This document shows positions 42,282 to 51,099 of a DNA stretch of 64,000 nucleotides, piece after piece. This DNA is from Pseudoselenomonas ruminantium (lineage in GTDB: Bacteria > Bacillota > Negativicutes > Selenomonadales > Selenomonadaceae). The translations under genes were made by a program, and so were the position numbers. The stretch spans positions 159,328-223,327 of the forward strand of contig SVBX01000001.1 in NCBI GenBank assembly GCA_015058655.1. Reading direction: 5' to 3'. Each line of letters opens with the position of its first letter. Position 1 is the first letter of the stretch. Under the pieces are notes generated by a model. It was not told where the DNA came from. It saw nothing but the letters and a program-made list of their open reading frames with translations, and searched no databases.

Positions 42282-42643
42282 TTTTCATCATTAAATAAAC
42301 GAATAACTTCTTCCCACTTATCTTCTGTTATATTATTTTTCTTTGCCGTTCGCAAAGCTTGGCGGGCTTTTTGTGATTCCATTATATAATCGGAAATATC
42401 CTGCGATACAGCTTCTTCTTTTTCATCAGCAGCCAAATCAAACATATCATCACGCTCAGCCTCTGTTAATTCAAGAATCCTGGCCATATCATACAGTTTT
42501 TCCCTATCTGGCGGATAGCGGCGTCCTTTTTCTATATCGCTCATGTAAGCGGGAGCAATACCTAACTCACTAGCCAATTTGCGCAGTGTCATATCTCTAG
42601 CTGTGCGTTTTTCACGGATATATGCTCCAAATTCTCCTGTCAA
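42278..42643 (-). CDS. XRE-family repressor (ImmR-like)
   Basis: The 121-residue protein has a helix-turn-helix (GAYIREKRTARDMTLRKLASELGIAPAYMSDIEKGRR) followed by a helical tail. Translation starts at TTG 42643, eight bases after GGAGG. It is coupled to the ImmA/IrrE protease, a well-known repressor/anti-repressor arrangement. A consensus promoter lies upstream, with palindromes on either side that are obvious operators for self-control. Confidence 0.88.
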   Translation of the reverse strand: MTGEFGAYIREKRTARDMTLRKLASELGIAPAYMSDIEKGRRYPPDREKLYDMARILELTEAERDDMFDLAADEKEEAVSQDISDYIMESQKARQALRTAKKNNITEDKWEEVIRLFNDEK

Positions 42644-42658
42644 AGCAATGACCTCCCC

Positions 42659-42679
42659 ATGTAAGCAGTACGCTTACAT
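42659..42679. promoter_or_regulatory. Palindromic operator 1 of the XRE gene
   Basis: ATGTAAGC-AGTAC-GCTTACAT is an 8-bp inverted repeat located between the -10 box and the ribosome-binding site of the XRE gene, a typical repressor position. Confidence 0.7.
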
Positions 42680-42695
42680 ATAAATTCACCCCTTG

Positions 42696-42724
42696 ATTAT
42701 ATAAGCACAATCAGGCAGTGTCAA
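42696..42724 (-). promoter_or_regulatory. Promoter of the XRE-ImmA operon
   Basis: On the minus strand TTGACA (42719-42724) and TATAAT (42696-42701) have 17-base spacing, a full consensus promoter. Confidence 0.85.
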
Positions 42725-42738
42725 GACATGACACTGCC
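42714..42738. promoter_or_regulatory. Palindrome over the XRE promoter -35 box (operator 2 or terminator stem)
   Basis: GGCAGTGTCA-AGACA-TGACACTGCC is a perfect 10-bp inverted repeat that contains the -35 sequence. It could be an operator, or the stem of a terminator for the upstream 117-aa gene, but no T run follows on the minus strand. Confidence 0.6.
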
Positions 42739-42764
42739 ACAACCACCAACCTTCAGAGCTATAT

Positions 42765-43118
42765 TCACCGTATTAGCGGCTCTCCCTCATCCACCCATGT
42801 TAAATCTTTTTCTACCTGCCAAAAACTCTTTCCTTCGAAAATAGGTGCTATTAGAAACTGTTTTTTCAACATTTCCATATCAGTTCCGTGAATCTCTAAA
42901 TCTTCCTTATACCCCTGTGGCTCCCCTATTTTATCTTGATATGTTCTATAAAATTTTCCATCTGGACACTCTGCTTCCCAAGAATCTACAAAGAAAGTAG
43001 AAATTCCAGTATCAGAATCAGTAAATCCTTCACACCAATAAACCCGACCTTCATAGTATAACGTAGATTCCATATACCAACCAGTATCCAAAAAAATCTC
43101 TATATCACCATTTTTCAT
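42765..43118 (-). CDS. Hypothetical acidic protein, possible immunity protein
   Basis: The 117-residue, acidic, Trp/Tyr-rich protein (YMESTLYYEGRVYWCEGF, FFVDSWEAECPDGKFY, QVEKDLTWVDEGEP) matches no family I know. Its start overlaps the stop of the preceding basic toxin-like gene by one base. Small acidic proteins coupled to a basic toxin-domain protein are often cognate immunity proteins, and that is the working guess here. Low-GC sequence like its neighbours. Confidence 0.5.
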   Translation of the reverse strand: MKNGDIEIFLDTGWYMESTLYYEGRVYWCEGFTDSDTGISTFFVDSWEAECPDGKFYRTYQDKIGEPQGYKEDLEIHGTDMEMLKKQFLIAPIFEGKSFWQVEKDLTWVDEGEPLIR

Positions 43119-43495
43119 TATTCAGTCCCCCTTAAATACCTAGAATATTTCTTTCTTATTTCTTCTGTTAACCTTTTCGCATTTTTTCTGGATAAGTCTT
43201 CCTCAAATGTATGGTAGTGTAAAACCTTTTCATGACGATTACCTGTCAGATGCTTTTCTCCATGATATCCAATTTCAATTATTGGAAATCCGGTTTTATC
43301 GTATTCTCTAAGCTCTCTGAATGAACCATCACTATTTTCTTTGATATAGATTCTATTTGGTGTATGCGAGTAGTCAGGCAATCCATGCTGAGTCCCTGTG
43401 CCAACTAACACTTTTGCTCCTTCAAATTCTCTTACACATCTAAACTCTTTAGTGGTTACATGCCCATTCTTTGTTCTAGACCCTCTTGATGACAT
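43118..43495 (-). CDS. Basic protein resembling a polymorphic-toxin C-terminal domain
   Basis: The ORF track extends this to 43648, but that part overlaps the DUF4417 gene. The ATG at 43495, after GGAGGGGTGTAAA, gives 125 residues. The middle carries IYIKENSDGSFRELREYDKTG followed by IEIGYHGEKHLTGNRHEKVLHYHTF. This His-rich pattern (YDxxG, I-Y-H, H-x-H) resembles the toxin-like tails of phage head-morphogenesis and polymorphic toxin proteins. The protein is basic (RLTEEIRKKYSRYLRG). It is a free-standing version without secretion signals, coupled to a small acidic neighbour. Confidence 0.45.
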   Translation of the reverse strand: MSSRGSRTKNGHVTTKEFRCVREFEGAKVLVGTGTQHGLPDYSHTPNRIYIKENSDGSFRELREYDKTGFPIIEIGYHGEKHLTGNRHEKVLHYHTFEEDLSRKNAKRLTEEIRKKYSRYLRGTE

Positions 43496-43496
43496 T

Positions 43497-44213
43497 TTAC
43501 ACCCCTCCTGCCACTTTAGATACAGAACAATCCCAGTTAAAAAGTGCTGGCTGCCAATAATCTTGATACCTATCCCATGATCCAAAACTCTCTTCAAAAG
43601 GGATGTAACAAACATCGCTATCCATCCCCGGAAAAGCGTTACCAACACATATCAGCTTAGAATCCGGAAAGCGACTCCTAAGTTCATAATAACCAGCCAA
43701 AAATCCCTGACCATTGTTGATGCCATGCGTCCCTATAGTTGAGATAATAAATATACCGCCATTGCGGAGGCCACTGAAGGTAATGTTAAAATATTCCTCA
43801 GTTGTCCAGCCTACAGTAGGAATTACCATCTTTCCATTTGCCTGTAAAAAAGCACCTGACCATCTGTTCCTGAATGTCGCATCTATGATCTGCGCCTCCG
43901 TAAATGTATCATCCATACTGAAGTCAAGGGTTGTCACAGCGTAATACTGACCTATCTTCTGCAAAAAACGATATGGGTTGTTGTACTGACGCATTAACAC
44001 TTCGTCCCTAGAAAAGCCATGCACAATTTTACGATATGCGTATTTATCCTTACTCCCTGCGTGGTCAAGATTGATTAGCCATTTCCCATTGTTCAGGTCA
44101 GAGATATCTATAGAATCAACCTCCACAAAAGGGATGCCATAGATATCACGCTCGACATATTTAGGTAACGGATGGACAATACGGACATATTCAAGATTCT
44201 TATAAACTGGCAT
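43497..44213 (-). CDS. DUF4417 family protein
   Basis: The 238-residue protein contains YGIPFVEVDSIDISDLNNGKW, YNNPYRFLQKIGQYYAVTTLDFSM and the family-typical NRWSGAFLQANGKMVIPTVGW and GNAFPGMDSDVCYIPFEESF blocks. DUF4417 proteins are found on phages, plasmids and integrative elements of Firmicutes and have no assigned activity. It is the first of three same-strand genes with one- or two-base junctions (DUF4417, toxin-like, acidic protein), in an AT-rich block next to an XRE/ImmA pair, so it probably came in on a mobile element. Confidence 0.75.
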   Translation of the reverse strand: MPVYKNLEYVRIVHPLPKYVERDIYGIPFVEVDSIDISDLNNGKWLINLDHAGSKDKYAYRKIVHGFSRDEVLMRQYNNPYRFLQKIGQYYAVTTLDFSMDDTFTEAQIIDATFRNRWSGAFLQANGKMVIPTVGWTTEEYFNITFSGLRNGGIFIISTIGTHGINNGQGFLAGYYELRSRFPDSKLICVGNAFPGMDSDVCYIPFEESFGSWDRYQDYWQPALFNWDCSVSKVAGGV

Positions 44214-44315
44214 AAGACTCCTCCTCCCTGTTGCATTTATGCTTGTTAGCTAATTTCTAACACATTTTAGCAAACGTCTGTTCTTTTGTCAACATCCTAA
44301 TTGCAATCAAAACAA

Positions 44316-44359
44316 GAGCCGTTCTACCAGCCTCCTACACTCAACTGGTAAAACGGCTC
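44316..44359 (-). terminator. Terminator of the type I restriction operon
   Basis: On the minus strand GAGCCGTTTTACCAG pairs with CTGGTAGAACGGCTC (one mismatch) over a 14-base loop, followed by TTGTTTTG, right after hsdR. Confidence 0.8.
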
Positions 44360-44366
44360 ACTCTGT

Positions 44367-47318
44367 TCACACTCTAGCCTGATATGTCTGGTCAAACACT
44401 TCTCTGAGCAGCCAGTTCTTGAAAGCCTCGTTCTCGTGTACTGCCTTGTAGAGTTCTATCCCCGTTCCCATAGTCTCCAACACGGCGTCCAGCGTGGCTC
44501 TATCGCTCTCCACTCTGGCATTTTGGGCATCCGAGTTTTTCATGGCATTTCGATAGAGCTCATCACGTTTCACGGCATCCGGCAAGCTGGCAATTTGCTT
44601 AGCAGCATTTTCCTCATGTTCAGGTGGGAAAATCTTGCCACCGCCCCATGTAGCATGAAAATCTTTGATGATAGCTGAAAGATTTTCCATCTCCGGCACC
44701 GGAACCCCGGTTCCTCTACTGATAGGTACAGGTTCCAGTTCTCCATCTTCATTAGCCAGCGACAAAGACATTTGCTCCTGCGCCTCTGCTCGATAAGATT
44801 CCAAATCAACGGATTCCAACAACCCTGCGGTCAAATCCTCCCCCTCTGGTGATGGCAATTTCATCACCAAAAGTTTCAGGAAAATCGCCTTTTTCTCCCA
44901 CTCATGGGAACCATAAGGAAGAATTGCGGCCAAAAAGTTGTATGTGCGAACGAAACTCTTTGCCGAACTTTTGAAATCTATCTGGTCATCGACAGATAGT
45001 GCATTATATTCCTCGACCACAGCATCCAATATCGGGTCAAGCTCCTGTCTGGGCGCATTCCCCAAATAAAGCTCCACAAAACGGTCTACCTGTTCTTCCC
45101 CATATACCTGCAACGCCTCCATGTCCTCCAAAAGCTCATTGAGCTTGTTGGCATCGGTCTCCCCGGATAGAACCGTGGTCTTGTAGTATTTATTAAAGGC
45201 CGTTACTATATTCTCCGGGTCATTAGCGAAATCCAACACGAAAGTGTCCTTCTTGTCTGCATGGCTGCGATTCAGCCGGGAAAGCGTCTGTACTGCCATA
45301 ATGTCAGCCAGCGTCTTATCAACATACATGGTATGTAGTAGCGGCTCGTCAAATCCCGTCTGGAACTTGTTCGCCACTACTAAAATGCGATAAGGGTCTT
45401 CCTTGAAGCGTTTCTCAATATCCGCAGAAGGAAAGCCATTGAAGGACGCTTCTGTCATTGGCTTACCGTTGTACTCCTTTTCTCCAGAAAAGGCAATGAT
45501 GGCCTTGTATGGACTCTTGCGCTCCTCAAGAAGCCTTGTTATCGCCTGATAATACTCGATAGCCTGCTTGATGCCCTTGGTTACAACCATAGCTCTGGCC
45601 TTGCCACCAATCTTTCCACGAGAAATTACCTCGGTATGGAAATGCTCAACCATAATGGCAGCCTTGGCCGCTATGGTCTTGGGCTGTGACTCCACAAAGC
45701 TGCGCAAAAGACGCTCCGATTTCTTCTTGTCAAACTTGGGGTCATCTGCCGCCGTCTTGATAATGCGGTAGTAACTCTGCACCGGGGTATAGTATTTCAG
45801 CACATCCATTATGAAGTGCTCCTCGATGGCCTGTTTCATCGTGTAAACATAATGCGGCTTATAGCCGTTCTCATCTTCGTTTTTGGGCACCTTCTTGCCG
45901 AAAACCTCCAAAGTCTTGTTCTTTGGCGTGGCAGTAAAAGCATAATAGCTGGCGTTTTTCAGCATTTTACGCTTCTTTATGCGTTCATCCAAAGCAGCGT
46001 TCACTGAATCCTCGAAAGCATCTGCGTCCTCTTCATCCGAGAGCACCATGTTCATCTTGGCCGACAAGCTGCCGTTTTGGCTGGAATGCGCCTCATCAAT
46101 GAGTATAGCAAAGTTAGACTTATGATGTATCTCGTGTATATCCTTCAGGATAAACTGGAACTTATGAACGATTGTGATGATAATCTTCGTCTTGGCGTCC
46201 AAAAGTTTCCCAAGCTCCGCTGAATCCTTAGCCCAGCCCACAGTGGACGACACCTGCATAAACTGCTTAATGGTGTCACGAATTTGCCTATCAAGATTGA
46301 CTCGGTCTGTCACGATAATGACGCTGCCGAAAATCTCCTTGCCGTCCTTGCCCTTCAGTGCCGCCAGCTGATGCGCCAGCCATGCGATTTCGTTAGATTT
46401 GCCAGAACCGGCACTGTGTTGTATCAAATAGCGATGCCCCACACCGTCCCTCTTGGTATCGGCCAACAAGGATTCCACCAAATGCAGCTGATGATAGCGC
46501 GGGAAAATCTGTTTGTAGCTCTTGCGCCCTGTGATTTTGTCCTTTTCCTCAGTAAGCTGGACATAATTCTCGATGATACAGGCAAGATTCTCTTTGGTCA
46601 AAATACTCTCCCAAAGGTAAGATGTCTTCAGGCCATGCGGATTCGGTGGATTGCCAGCGCCATCCTTATAACCCTGATTGAAGGGTAAGAACCATGATTT
46701 CTTCCCTTTCAGCTCCGTACACATCTGCACTGTGCTATCATCCACAGCAAAATGTACCAAACAACGCTTGAAGCTAAACAGAGCCTCCGAAGGTTCCCTG
46801 TCTGTCCTATACTGATGCACCGCATCGGCAGTGCTCTGCTTGGTCAGCTGATTCTTCAATTCAAAGGTAATGATAGGCAGGCCATTGAGGAAAATGACCA
46901 AATCCGGCGCTAGCTTGGGATTGGTCGCCGAATAATGCACCTGTCGAGTGACGCTAAAAATATTCTTGCGGAATAGCACCCCTGCCAAAGGATTATCCTC
47001 TGAAGGGCGCACATAGAAGAAGTCAAGATGAAGATGGTTATACTTCAGCCCCTTGCGCAGAATATGGATTATTCCCTCACTCCGCAGCCGCTTATCCAGA
47101 TATTGCAAGAACTTCTTCTTGGTAAGCTCGCTGTCACATATATGGAGTTCTTCAAGCTTCCGGGGCTGGGTATCCTCCAGAAACCAGAACAGACGGGTAG
47201 CATCCACTGCAAACGGCACAGAATAATCCTCATTCGTGCCTACCTCATAATCATTCTGGTCATGCAGGTAGTCAACAATCAGTTTCTCCAGCCCGTTCTC
47301 CTTCGTATTCGTCGCCAT
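44367..47318 (-). CDS. hsdR: Type I restriction enzyme R subunit
   Basis: The 983-residue motor-nuclease translocates and cuts unmethylated DNA. An N-terminal PD-(D/E)XK nuclease (PDLVIFLNGLPIITFELKN) is followed by helicase domains with Walker A IQHSAGSGKSNEIAWLAH, DEAH-type box ILIDEAHSSQNG, TATPKN motif III and the later motifs FQTGFDEPLLHTMYVDK and QTLSRLNR. A helical C-terminal region for complex assembly completes it. The length is normal. It overlaps hsdS by 47 bases; GGAGGTGACGGAGG precedes its ATG. Confidence 0.95.
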   Translation of the reverse strand: MATNTKENGLEKLIVDYLHDQNDYEVGTNEDYSVPFAVDATRLFWFLEDTQPRKLEELHICDSELTKKKFLQYLDKRLRSEGIIHILRKGLKYNHLHLDFFYVRPSEDNPLAGVLFRKNIFSVTRQVHYSATNPKLAPDLVIFLNGLPIITFELKNQLTKQSTADAVHQYRTDREPSEALFSFKRCLVHFAVDDSTVQMCTELKGKKSWFLPFNQGYKDGAGNPPNPHGLKTSYLWESILTKENLACIIENYVQLTEEKDKITGRKSYKQIFPRYHQLHLVESLLADTKRDGVGHRYLIQHSAGSGKSNEIAWLAHQLAALKGKDGKEIFGSVIIVTDRVNLDRQIRDTIKQFMQVSSTVGWAKDSAELGKLLDAKTKIIITIVHKFQFILKDIHEIHHKSNFAILIDEAHSSQNGSLSAKMNMVLSDEEDADAFEDSVNAALDERIKKRKMLKNASYYAFTATPKNKTLEVFGKKVPKNEDENGYKPHYVYTMKQAIEEHFIMDVLKYYTPVQSYYRIIKTAADDPKFDKKKSERLLRSFVESQPKTIAAKAAIMVEHFHTEVISRGKIGGKARAMVVTKGIKQAIEYYQAITRLLEERKSPYKAIIAFSGEKEYNGKPMTEASFNGFPSADIEKRFKEDPYRILVVANKFQTGFDEPLLHTMYVDKTLADIMAVQTLSRLNRSHADKKDTFVLDFANDPENIVTAFNKYYKTTVLSGETDANKLNELLEDMEALQVYGEEQVDRFVELYLGNAPRQELDPILDAVVEEYNALSVDDQIDFKSSAKSFVRTYNFLAAILPYGSHEWEKKAIFLKLLVMKLPSPEGEDLTAGLLESVDLESYRAEAQEQMSLSLANEDGELEPVPISRGTGVPVPEMENLSAIIKDFHATWGGGKIFPPEHEENAAKQIASLPDAVKRDELYRNAMKNSDAQNARVESDRATLDAVLETMGTGIELYKAVHENEAFKNWLLREVFDQTYQARV

Positions 47319-48636
47319 CCTCCGTCACCTCCATGTCCTGCTCTTGGACATATTCCGGCACCACAACGTCCCTTACATCCAACGCTCCTGTTACCACATC
47401 AGAAATCAAACGAGTGCGGCGCTCTCGTAAAAGCTCTATTTCCTTTTGCAAAGAAGTTCGTGCCTTATCAAGCCTAGCATTTTTCTCTACTAACGAATCT
47501 AGTATCTCTTTCTGTTCATTTAATGATGGAACTGGAAGAACAATTGTATTGAAATCATCAGTATATAGTCGCCAAAAACCTTCCGTTATCCCTCTTACCC
47601 TGATTCGTAACTCTCGTCTACAAGCGTCTGATTTCAAAACCATTTCAGCAAATTTTGGAAGTATCTTTTCCTCTTTTACCCTTAAAACGGTATAATCAGG
47701 ACTAACTACACCTAATTGTGGAGCTAACGCAAATACTCCTAAATGAGCCTTTAATCTATTCAACACCAAATCATTTTTATGACAAATTTTTGCTCCTGCA
47801 TAAGATTCGGAAACAGTATGCCTTTCCTTAAGTTTTTCCTCAGGTATAAGTCCATATTTTTGACTCATGGAAAGATGCGTTTCAGAACCATCTAAAGACC
47901 TTAAATCCAACTCGGTAAAGAGCATTTTACAACGCATTGTTGGCCAATGTTCAGGAATATATCCCAACCATTCCACGCCGCTATCCTTCATCGCTACGCC
48001 CTTACGAATCCCCTTTGTAACGGCCTCGTTGATAACTGCTGTCTTGCGCTCCTCAAGCAAGGAAATCAGCCGTTCATAGCCATGAATCAGATGATTGATT
48101 TGCGAAGTTTTCCAATCAAGATAACGGACTATTTGTTGCTGTTCTTGCAACGGAGGAACGGGAAACTGCATCTTCTTCATATCAGAAAATGACATTGTTA
48201 GTCTTATTCCTGTCCCCATACCATGAAAAATCTTTTTATCATCGATTGTTTTCAACAAATATACAGCATAATTATTGTCATAAACCGGGCGACAATTCAT
48301 AGAAATATATGCTGATGTTATGATTCCTTCTTCTTTTACAATACCTACTCTTTGGCTTACAAAATCATAGTTAAGATTCAAGCCGTTAATCATTATTGTA
48401 TTAGGTGTGACACGAGTATATTTTTCATAAACATCTATATCACCATCCCACACATTTTGAAATGATTTCGGTACTATTTTACCATAGTTAAATTGCAGAA
48501 TTATTGGTTTTGTACCCGCTATGTATTTTTCTTTATTTTCTGCGAAACATGCGCTTCCATACAGAAAACTCCAATGGCTTGGAATAGGTGTTTCTTGTGT
48601 TTGAATTGTGCATTTTTTGTAAGAAGGATAAGCCAT
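47272..48636 (-). CDS. hsdS: Type I restriction-modification specificity subunit
   Basis: The 454-residue subunit has two target-recognition domains separated by conserved helical spacers. The first spacer region reads PPLQEQQQIVRYLDWKTSQI and ISLLEERKTAVINEAVTKG, the second PSLNEQKEILDSLVEKNARLD and LLRERRTRLISDVVTG. The second recognition domain starts near WLGYIPEHWPTMRCKMLF. The recognition sequence cannot be deduced. I see no partner fragment, recombinase or inverted hsdS copy nearby, so no sign of phase-variable shuffling. The C-terminal tail is acidic (QDMEVTEDGDEYEGER). Its ATG overlaps the hsdM stop by one base. Confidence 0.93.
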   Translation of the reverse strand: MAYPSYKKCTIQTQETPIPSHWSFLYGSACFAENKEKYIAGTKPIILQFNYGKIVPKSFQNVWDGDIDVYEKYTRVTPNTIMINGLNLNYDFVSQRVGIVKEEGIITSAYISMNCRPVYDNNYAVYLLKTIDDKKIFHGMGTGIRLTMSFSDMKKMQFPVPPLQEQQQIVRYLDWKTSQINHLIHGYERLISLLEERKTAVINEAVTKGIRKGVAMKDSGVEWLGYIPEHWPTMRCKMLFTELDLRSLDGSETHLSMSQKYGLIPEEKLKERHTVSESYAGAKICHKNDLVLNRLKAHLGVFALAPQLGVVSPDYTVLRVKEEKILPKFAEMVLKSDACRRELRIRVRGITEGFWRLYTDDFNTIVLPVPSLNEQKEILDSLVEKNARLDKARTSLQKEIELLRERRTRLISDVVTGALDVRDVVVPEYVQEQDMEVTEDGDEYEGERAGETDC

Positions 48637-50741
48637 TATTTATCCCCCACAATCTCATCCAAAAGCCCGGACATTTCCTGCTTAGTGGCCAGAATGTCAG
48701 CATCAATCTCCGCAAGGCTGCGCAGCTTGACCGGCTCATAGAAATACTTCGTGAAGCTCAACTCATAGCCGATAGTGATGGACTTTTCTACCATCCAGCC
48801 GTCCGGAGCATAAGGTCTGACCTCCTGCTCCATGAACGCTTCTAATCCGCCAGGATAGGTTAGAGGCACCTGTTCTGTCTCTTTGAGGTTACTGTCTGCC
48901 TCGTACTCTACACAGCCTTTCTCGGCCTTATAGCGGCCATACAGAGGCTCTGCCTCCCCTTTGCTATGTTTGGCTATCACAGGCTGGGCTGTCTCGCTCA
49001 CCTCGGTGAGGTGGACACGCAGCAGAGTTTCCATTTTCTTGGTAAAGCGGATGTCCTTTTCCTTAGCTATACTCTTCACACGCTCTAGGAAGCCCGTGAA
49101 GGCCTCTGAATAACCTTTTGGGTATTCAGGTATACATTGCACCACTAAATCCGCCAGAGAGGCGTCTGCGCGTCTCAGAGAGGCTATATCCTCCTCCCCC
49201 AGTCTTACATGCAAACGCAAAGGTCTTGCTACATCCACGGAGTAGTAGCCAAATTCCTCATTGGGGAAGACCTTGCTATACTTGGGGTCAGCTTTATCAA
49301 AGGCCTGATACAACTCCATGATTTTCTTTCGGAGAGAACGGCTGATTTCGCAGTTCTTCTGTCCGATGTTCTTCCGCAGGGGCTTTTTCATGCTAGTAGC
49401 ATCTATGAGCTGTACCTTCCCCCGGCGCTCCTCACTCTTGCGATTGGTGACAATCCAGAGGAACGTGCCAATGCCTGTGTTGTAGAACATGTTCTCCGGG
49501 ATGGCCACGATGGCCTCCAGCATGTCCTGCTCGATGATATAGCGGCGCAGGTTGCTGTTGCCGCTACCAGCCTTGCCGTTGAAGAGAGATGAGCCATTAT
49601 GTACCTCCACGATACGACTCCCCAGCTCCGTGTCCTCTTTCATCTTGCTGATATTGTTGGCAAGGAATAGCATCTGCGGGTCACCAATATCCGGCACCAA
49701 GCGGAATTCTTCGCCCTGATACTGCTTAACAAAGCGCAGGTCAGTGATTTCCTCTTTTTTCTTGTAACCCCATGCCACCATGTCTTTCTTCCACGGTGTA
49801 CCGAATGGAGGATTGGATAATGCGAAGTCGAAAGTCTCTGCCGCAAACTGGTCATCAGAGATGGTGGAGCCGAATTTGATATGGCTTGTTTGTGCATCCT
49901 CGCCTTTCAGTAGCATATCGGCCTTGGCAATGGCATAAGTTTCATCGAAGTTCTCCTGTCCGTAGATGTGAACGGAAACTTTCTCCCCTGTTTGTTCTGC
50001 CAACTCTTTGATACGCTCTTCACCTACCGTGAGCATACCACCAGTACCACAAGCCCCATCGTAGATACGATAGGTGCTAGACTTAATCTTGTCCTGTACA
50101 GGGACGAAGGCCAGCTCTGCCATCAGACGCACCACGTCACGAGGGGTGAAATGCCGCCCTGCATCGGTGACATTCGTTTCCTCGTTGAAACGACGAATAA
50201 TCTCCTCAAAGGCTGTGCCCATTGTGTGATTATCCAAAGCAGGAAGCCTCTCTGAGCCGTCATCATTGAGTACAGGACGGCTGGAAAGGTTGATTTCCGG
50301 GCTGGTGAATCGTTTGATTAAGAGCCCCAGCACATCATTGCTGGAGAGCTTTTCTATCTGCTGACGGAACTCAAAGCGGTTGATGATGTCCTGTACGTTG
50401 TCACTGAAACCGTCCAGATACAGGTTGAAGTCAGCCTTGAGCTGCTGCTGGTTGGTACGTGAACGCAAATCCATCAGTGTGTAAGGGGAGCTATTGCAAA
50501 AAGCCTCTCCTGCAACTTTGCAAAGAGCAGGAGCAATATTCGTCATTCCCTGACCTTCCAGATTCTCCTTCATTGCTAGAACCTTCTCCTTGGTAGGCTC
50601 TAGTACCGCATCGAAGCGGCGAATAACCATGAAAGGCAGTATTATCTTGCGGTAATCTCCCACATCGTAGATGTCTACTAAGCAGTCTGAAGCGATAGCC
50701 CAGATGAAAGAGACGAGTTTGTTATAGACTTGCTGTTCCAT
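48636..50741 (-). CDS. hsdM: Type I restriction-modification methyltransferase subunit
   Basis: The 701-residue N6-adenine methyltransferase is longer than the usual ~520-residue HsdM, with an extended C-terminal region. The N-terminal HsdM helical domain (FIWAIASDCLVDIYDVGDYRKIILPFMVIRR) is followed by motif I YDGACGTGGMLTV (SAM binding) and the catalytic motif IV FDFALSNPPFGTPW. It is the first gene of the hsdM-hsdS-hsdR operon, with AAGGAG before its ATG and a good promoter upstream. The extra ~180 C-terminal residues recur in a subset of type I systems and hold no obvious second enzyme. Confidence 0.95.
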   Translation of the reverse strand: MEQQVYNKLVSFIWAIASDCLVDIYDVGDYRKIILPFMVIRRFDAVLEPTKEKVLAMKENLEGQGMTNIAPALCKVAGEAFCNSSPYTLMDLRSRTNQQQLKADFNLYLDGFSDNVQDIINRFEFRQQIEKLSSNDVLGLLIKRFTSPEINLSSRPVLNDDGSERLPALDNHTMGTAFEEIIRRFNEETNVTDAGRHFTPRDVVRLMAELAFVPVQDKIKSSTYRIYDGACGTGGMLTVGEERIKELAEQTGEKVSVHIYGQENFDETYAIAKADMLLKGEDAQTSHIKFGSTISDDQFAAETFDFALSNPPFGTPWKKDMVAWGYKKKEEITDLRFVKQYQGEEFRLVPDIGDPQMLFLANNISKMKEDTELGSRIVEVHNGSSLFNGKAGSGNSNLRRYIIEQDMLEAIVAIPENMFYNTGIGTFLWIVTNRKSEERRGKVQLIDATSMKKPLRKNIGQKNCEISRSLRKKIMELYQAFDKADPKYSKVFPNEEFGYYSVDVARPLRLHVRLGEEDIASLRRADASLADLVVQCIPEYPKGYSEAFTGFLERVKSIAKEKDIRFTKKMETLLRVHLTEVSETAQPVIAKHSKGEAEPLYGRYKAEKGCVEYEADSNLKETEQVPLTYPGGLEAFMEQEVRPYAPDGWMVEKSITIGYELSFTKYFYEPVKLRSLAEIDADILATKQEMSGLLDEIVGDK

Positions 50742-50773
50742 GTAACATTCTCTCCTTGTTATTCGATAAGTCC

Positions 50774-50803
50774 ATTATAATGCCTCTATTCCTGATTTGA
50801 CAA
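50774..50803 (-). promoter_or_regulatory. Promoter of the hsdMSR operon
   Basis: On the minus strand TTGTCA (50798-50803) and TATAAT (50774-50779) are 18 bases apart, about 30 bases before the hsdM start. Confidence 0.7.
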
Positions 50804-50861
50804 AGGCAATATTCCTATTATGGTGAAAAATTACATTGAACCATTGTTGCAACAACATAGC

Positions 50862-50925
50862 AAGAAAGCGTCGAATGCTGTAAAGCCCCTAATATCAAAG
50901 CTTCACAATACATCGACGCTTTCTT
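50862..50925. repeat. Long hairpin upstream of hsdM
   Basis: AAGAAAGCGTCGA and TCGACGCTTTCTT form a perfect 13-bp stem that extends imperfectly inward (ATGCTGTAAAGC opposite GCTTCACAATACA) around a short loop. A 12-bp palindrome TTGTTGCAACAA lies just to its left. It sits next to the repeat copy at 50940 and is not a classical terminator on either strand. Confidence 0.6.
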
Positions 50926-50939
50926 CACATTGAAACGAA

Positions 50940-51080
50940 TTATAAGGCCATTGTTCCAGTTTTGCCGTAGGCAAAACTTCCTCTTGGCCTTTCAACGAGG
51001 CGGAAGATATTAACTCGCCTTATGTTAGTAGTTTGTCCCCCCACTTATGGAAGTGGGGGACATCTTGTTACTCGTTATAC
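50940..51080 (+). repeat. Structured multi-hairpin repeat, copy A
   Basis: In plus-strand order: an AAGGCCA/TGGCCT-like outer stem enclosing TTTTGCC-GTA-GGCAAAA, then AGGCGGAAGATATTAACTCGCCT (imperfect stem), then CCCCCACTT-ATGG-AAGTGGGGG, then ACATCTTG. Copies B and C on the other strand share this order. Stem sequences differ between copies in paired positions, so the structure looks conserved as RNA or single-stranded DNA. The layout recalls the right end/omega-RNA region of IS200/IS605-type elements, but no tnpB or tnpA is present. Confidence 0.6.
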
Positions 51081-51099
51081 TTTCTTCACAGCCCCATAT

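Noticed and set aside
47272-50741. Possible phase-variable hsdS system
   Set aside because: Only one hsdS, with no inverted partial copy, recombinase or simple-sequence tract nearby.
50862-50925. Terminator for hsdM-side or HAD-side transcription
   Set aside because: No T run on either strand, and both flanking genes are oriented so that it is not a normal end; listed as a hairpin only.
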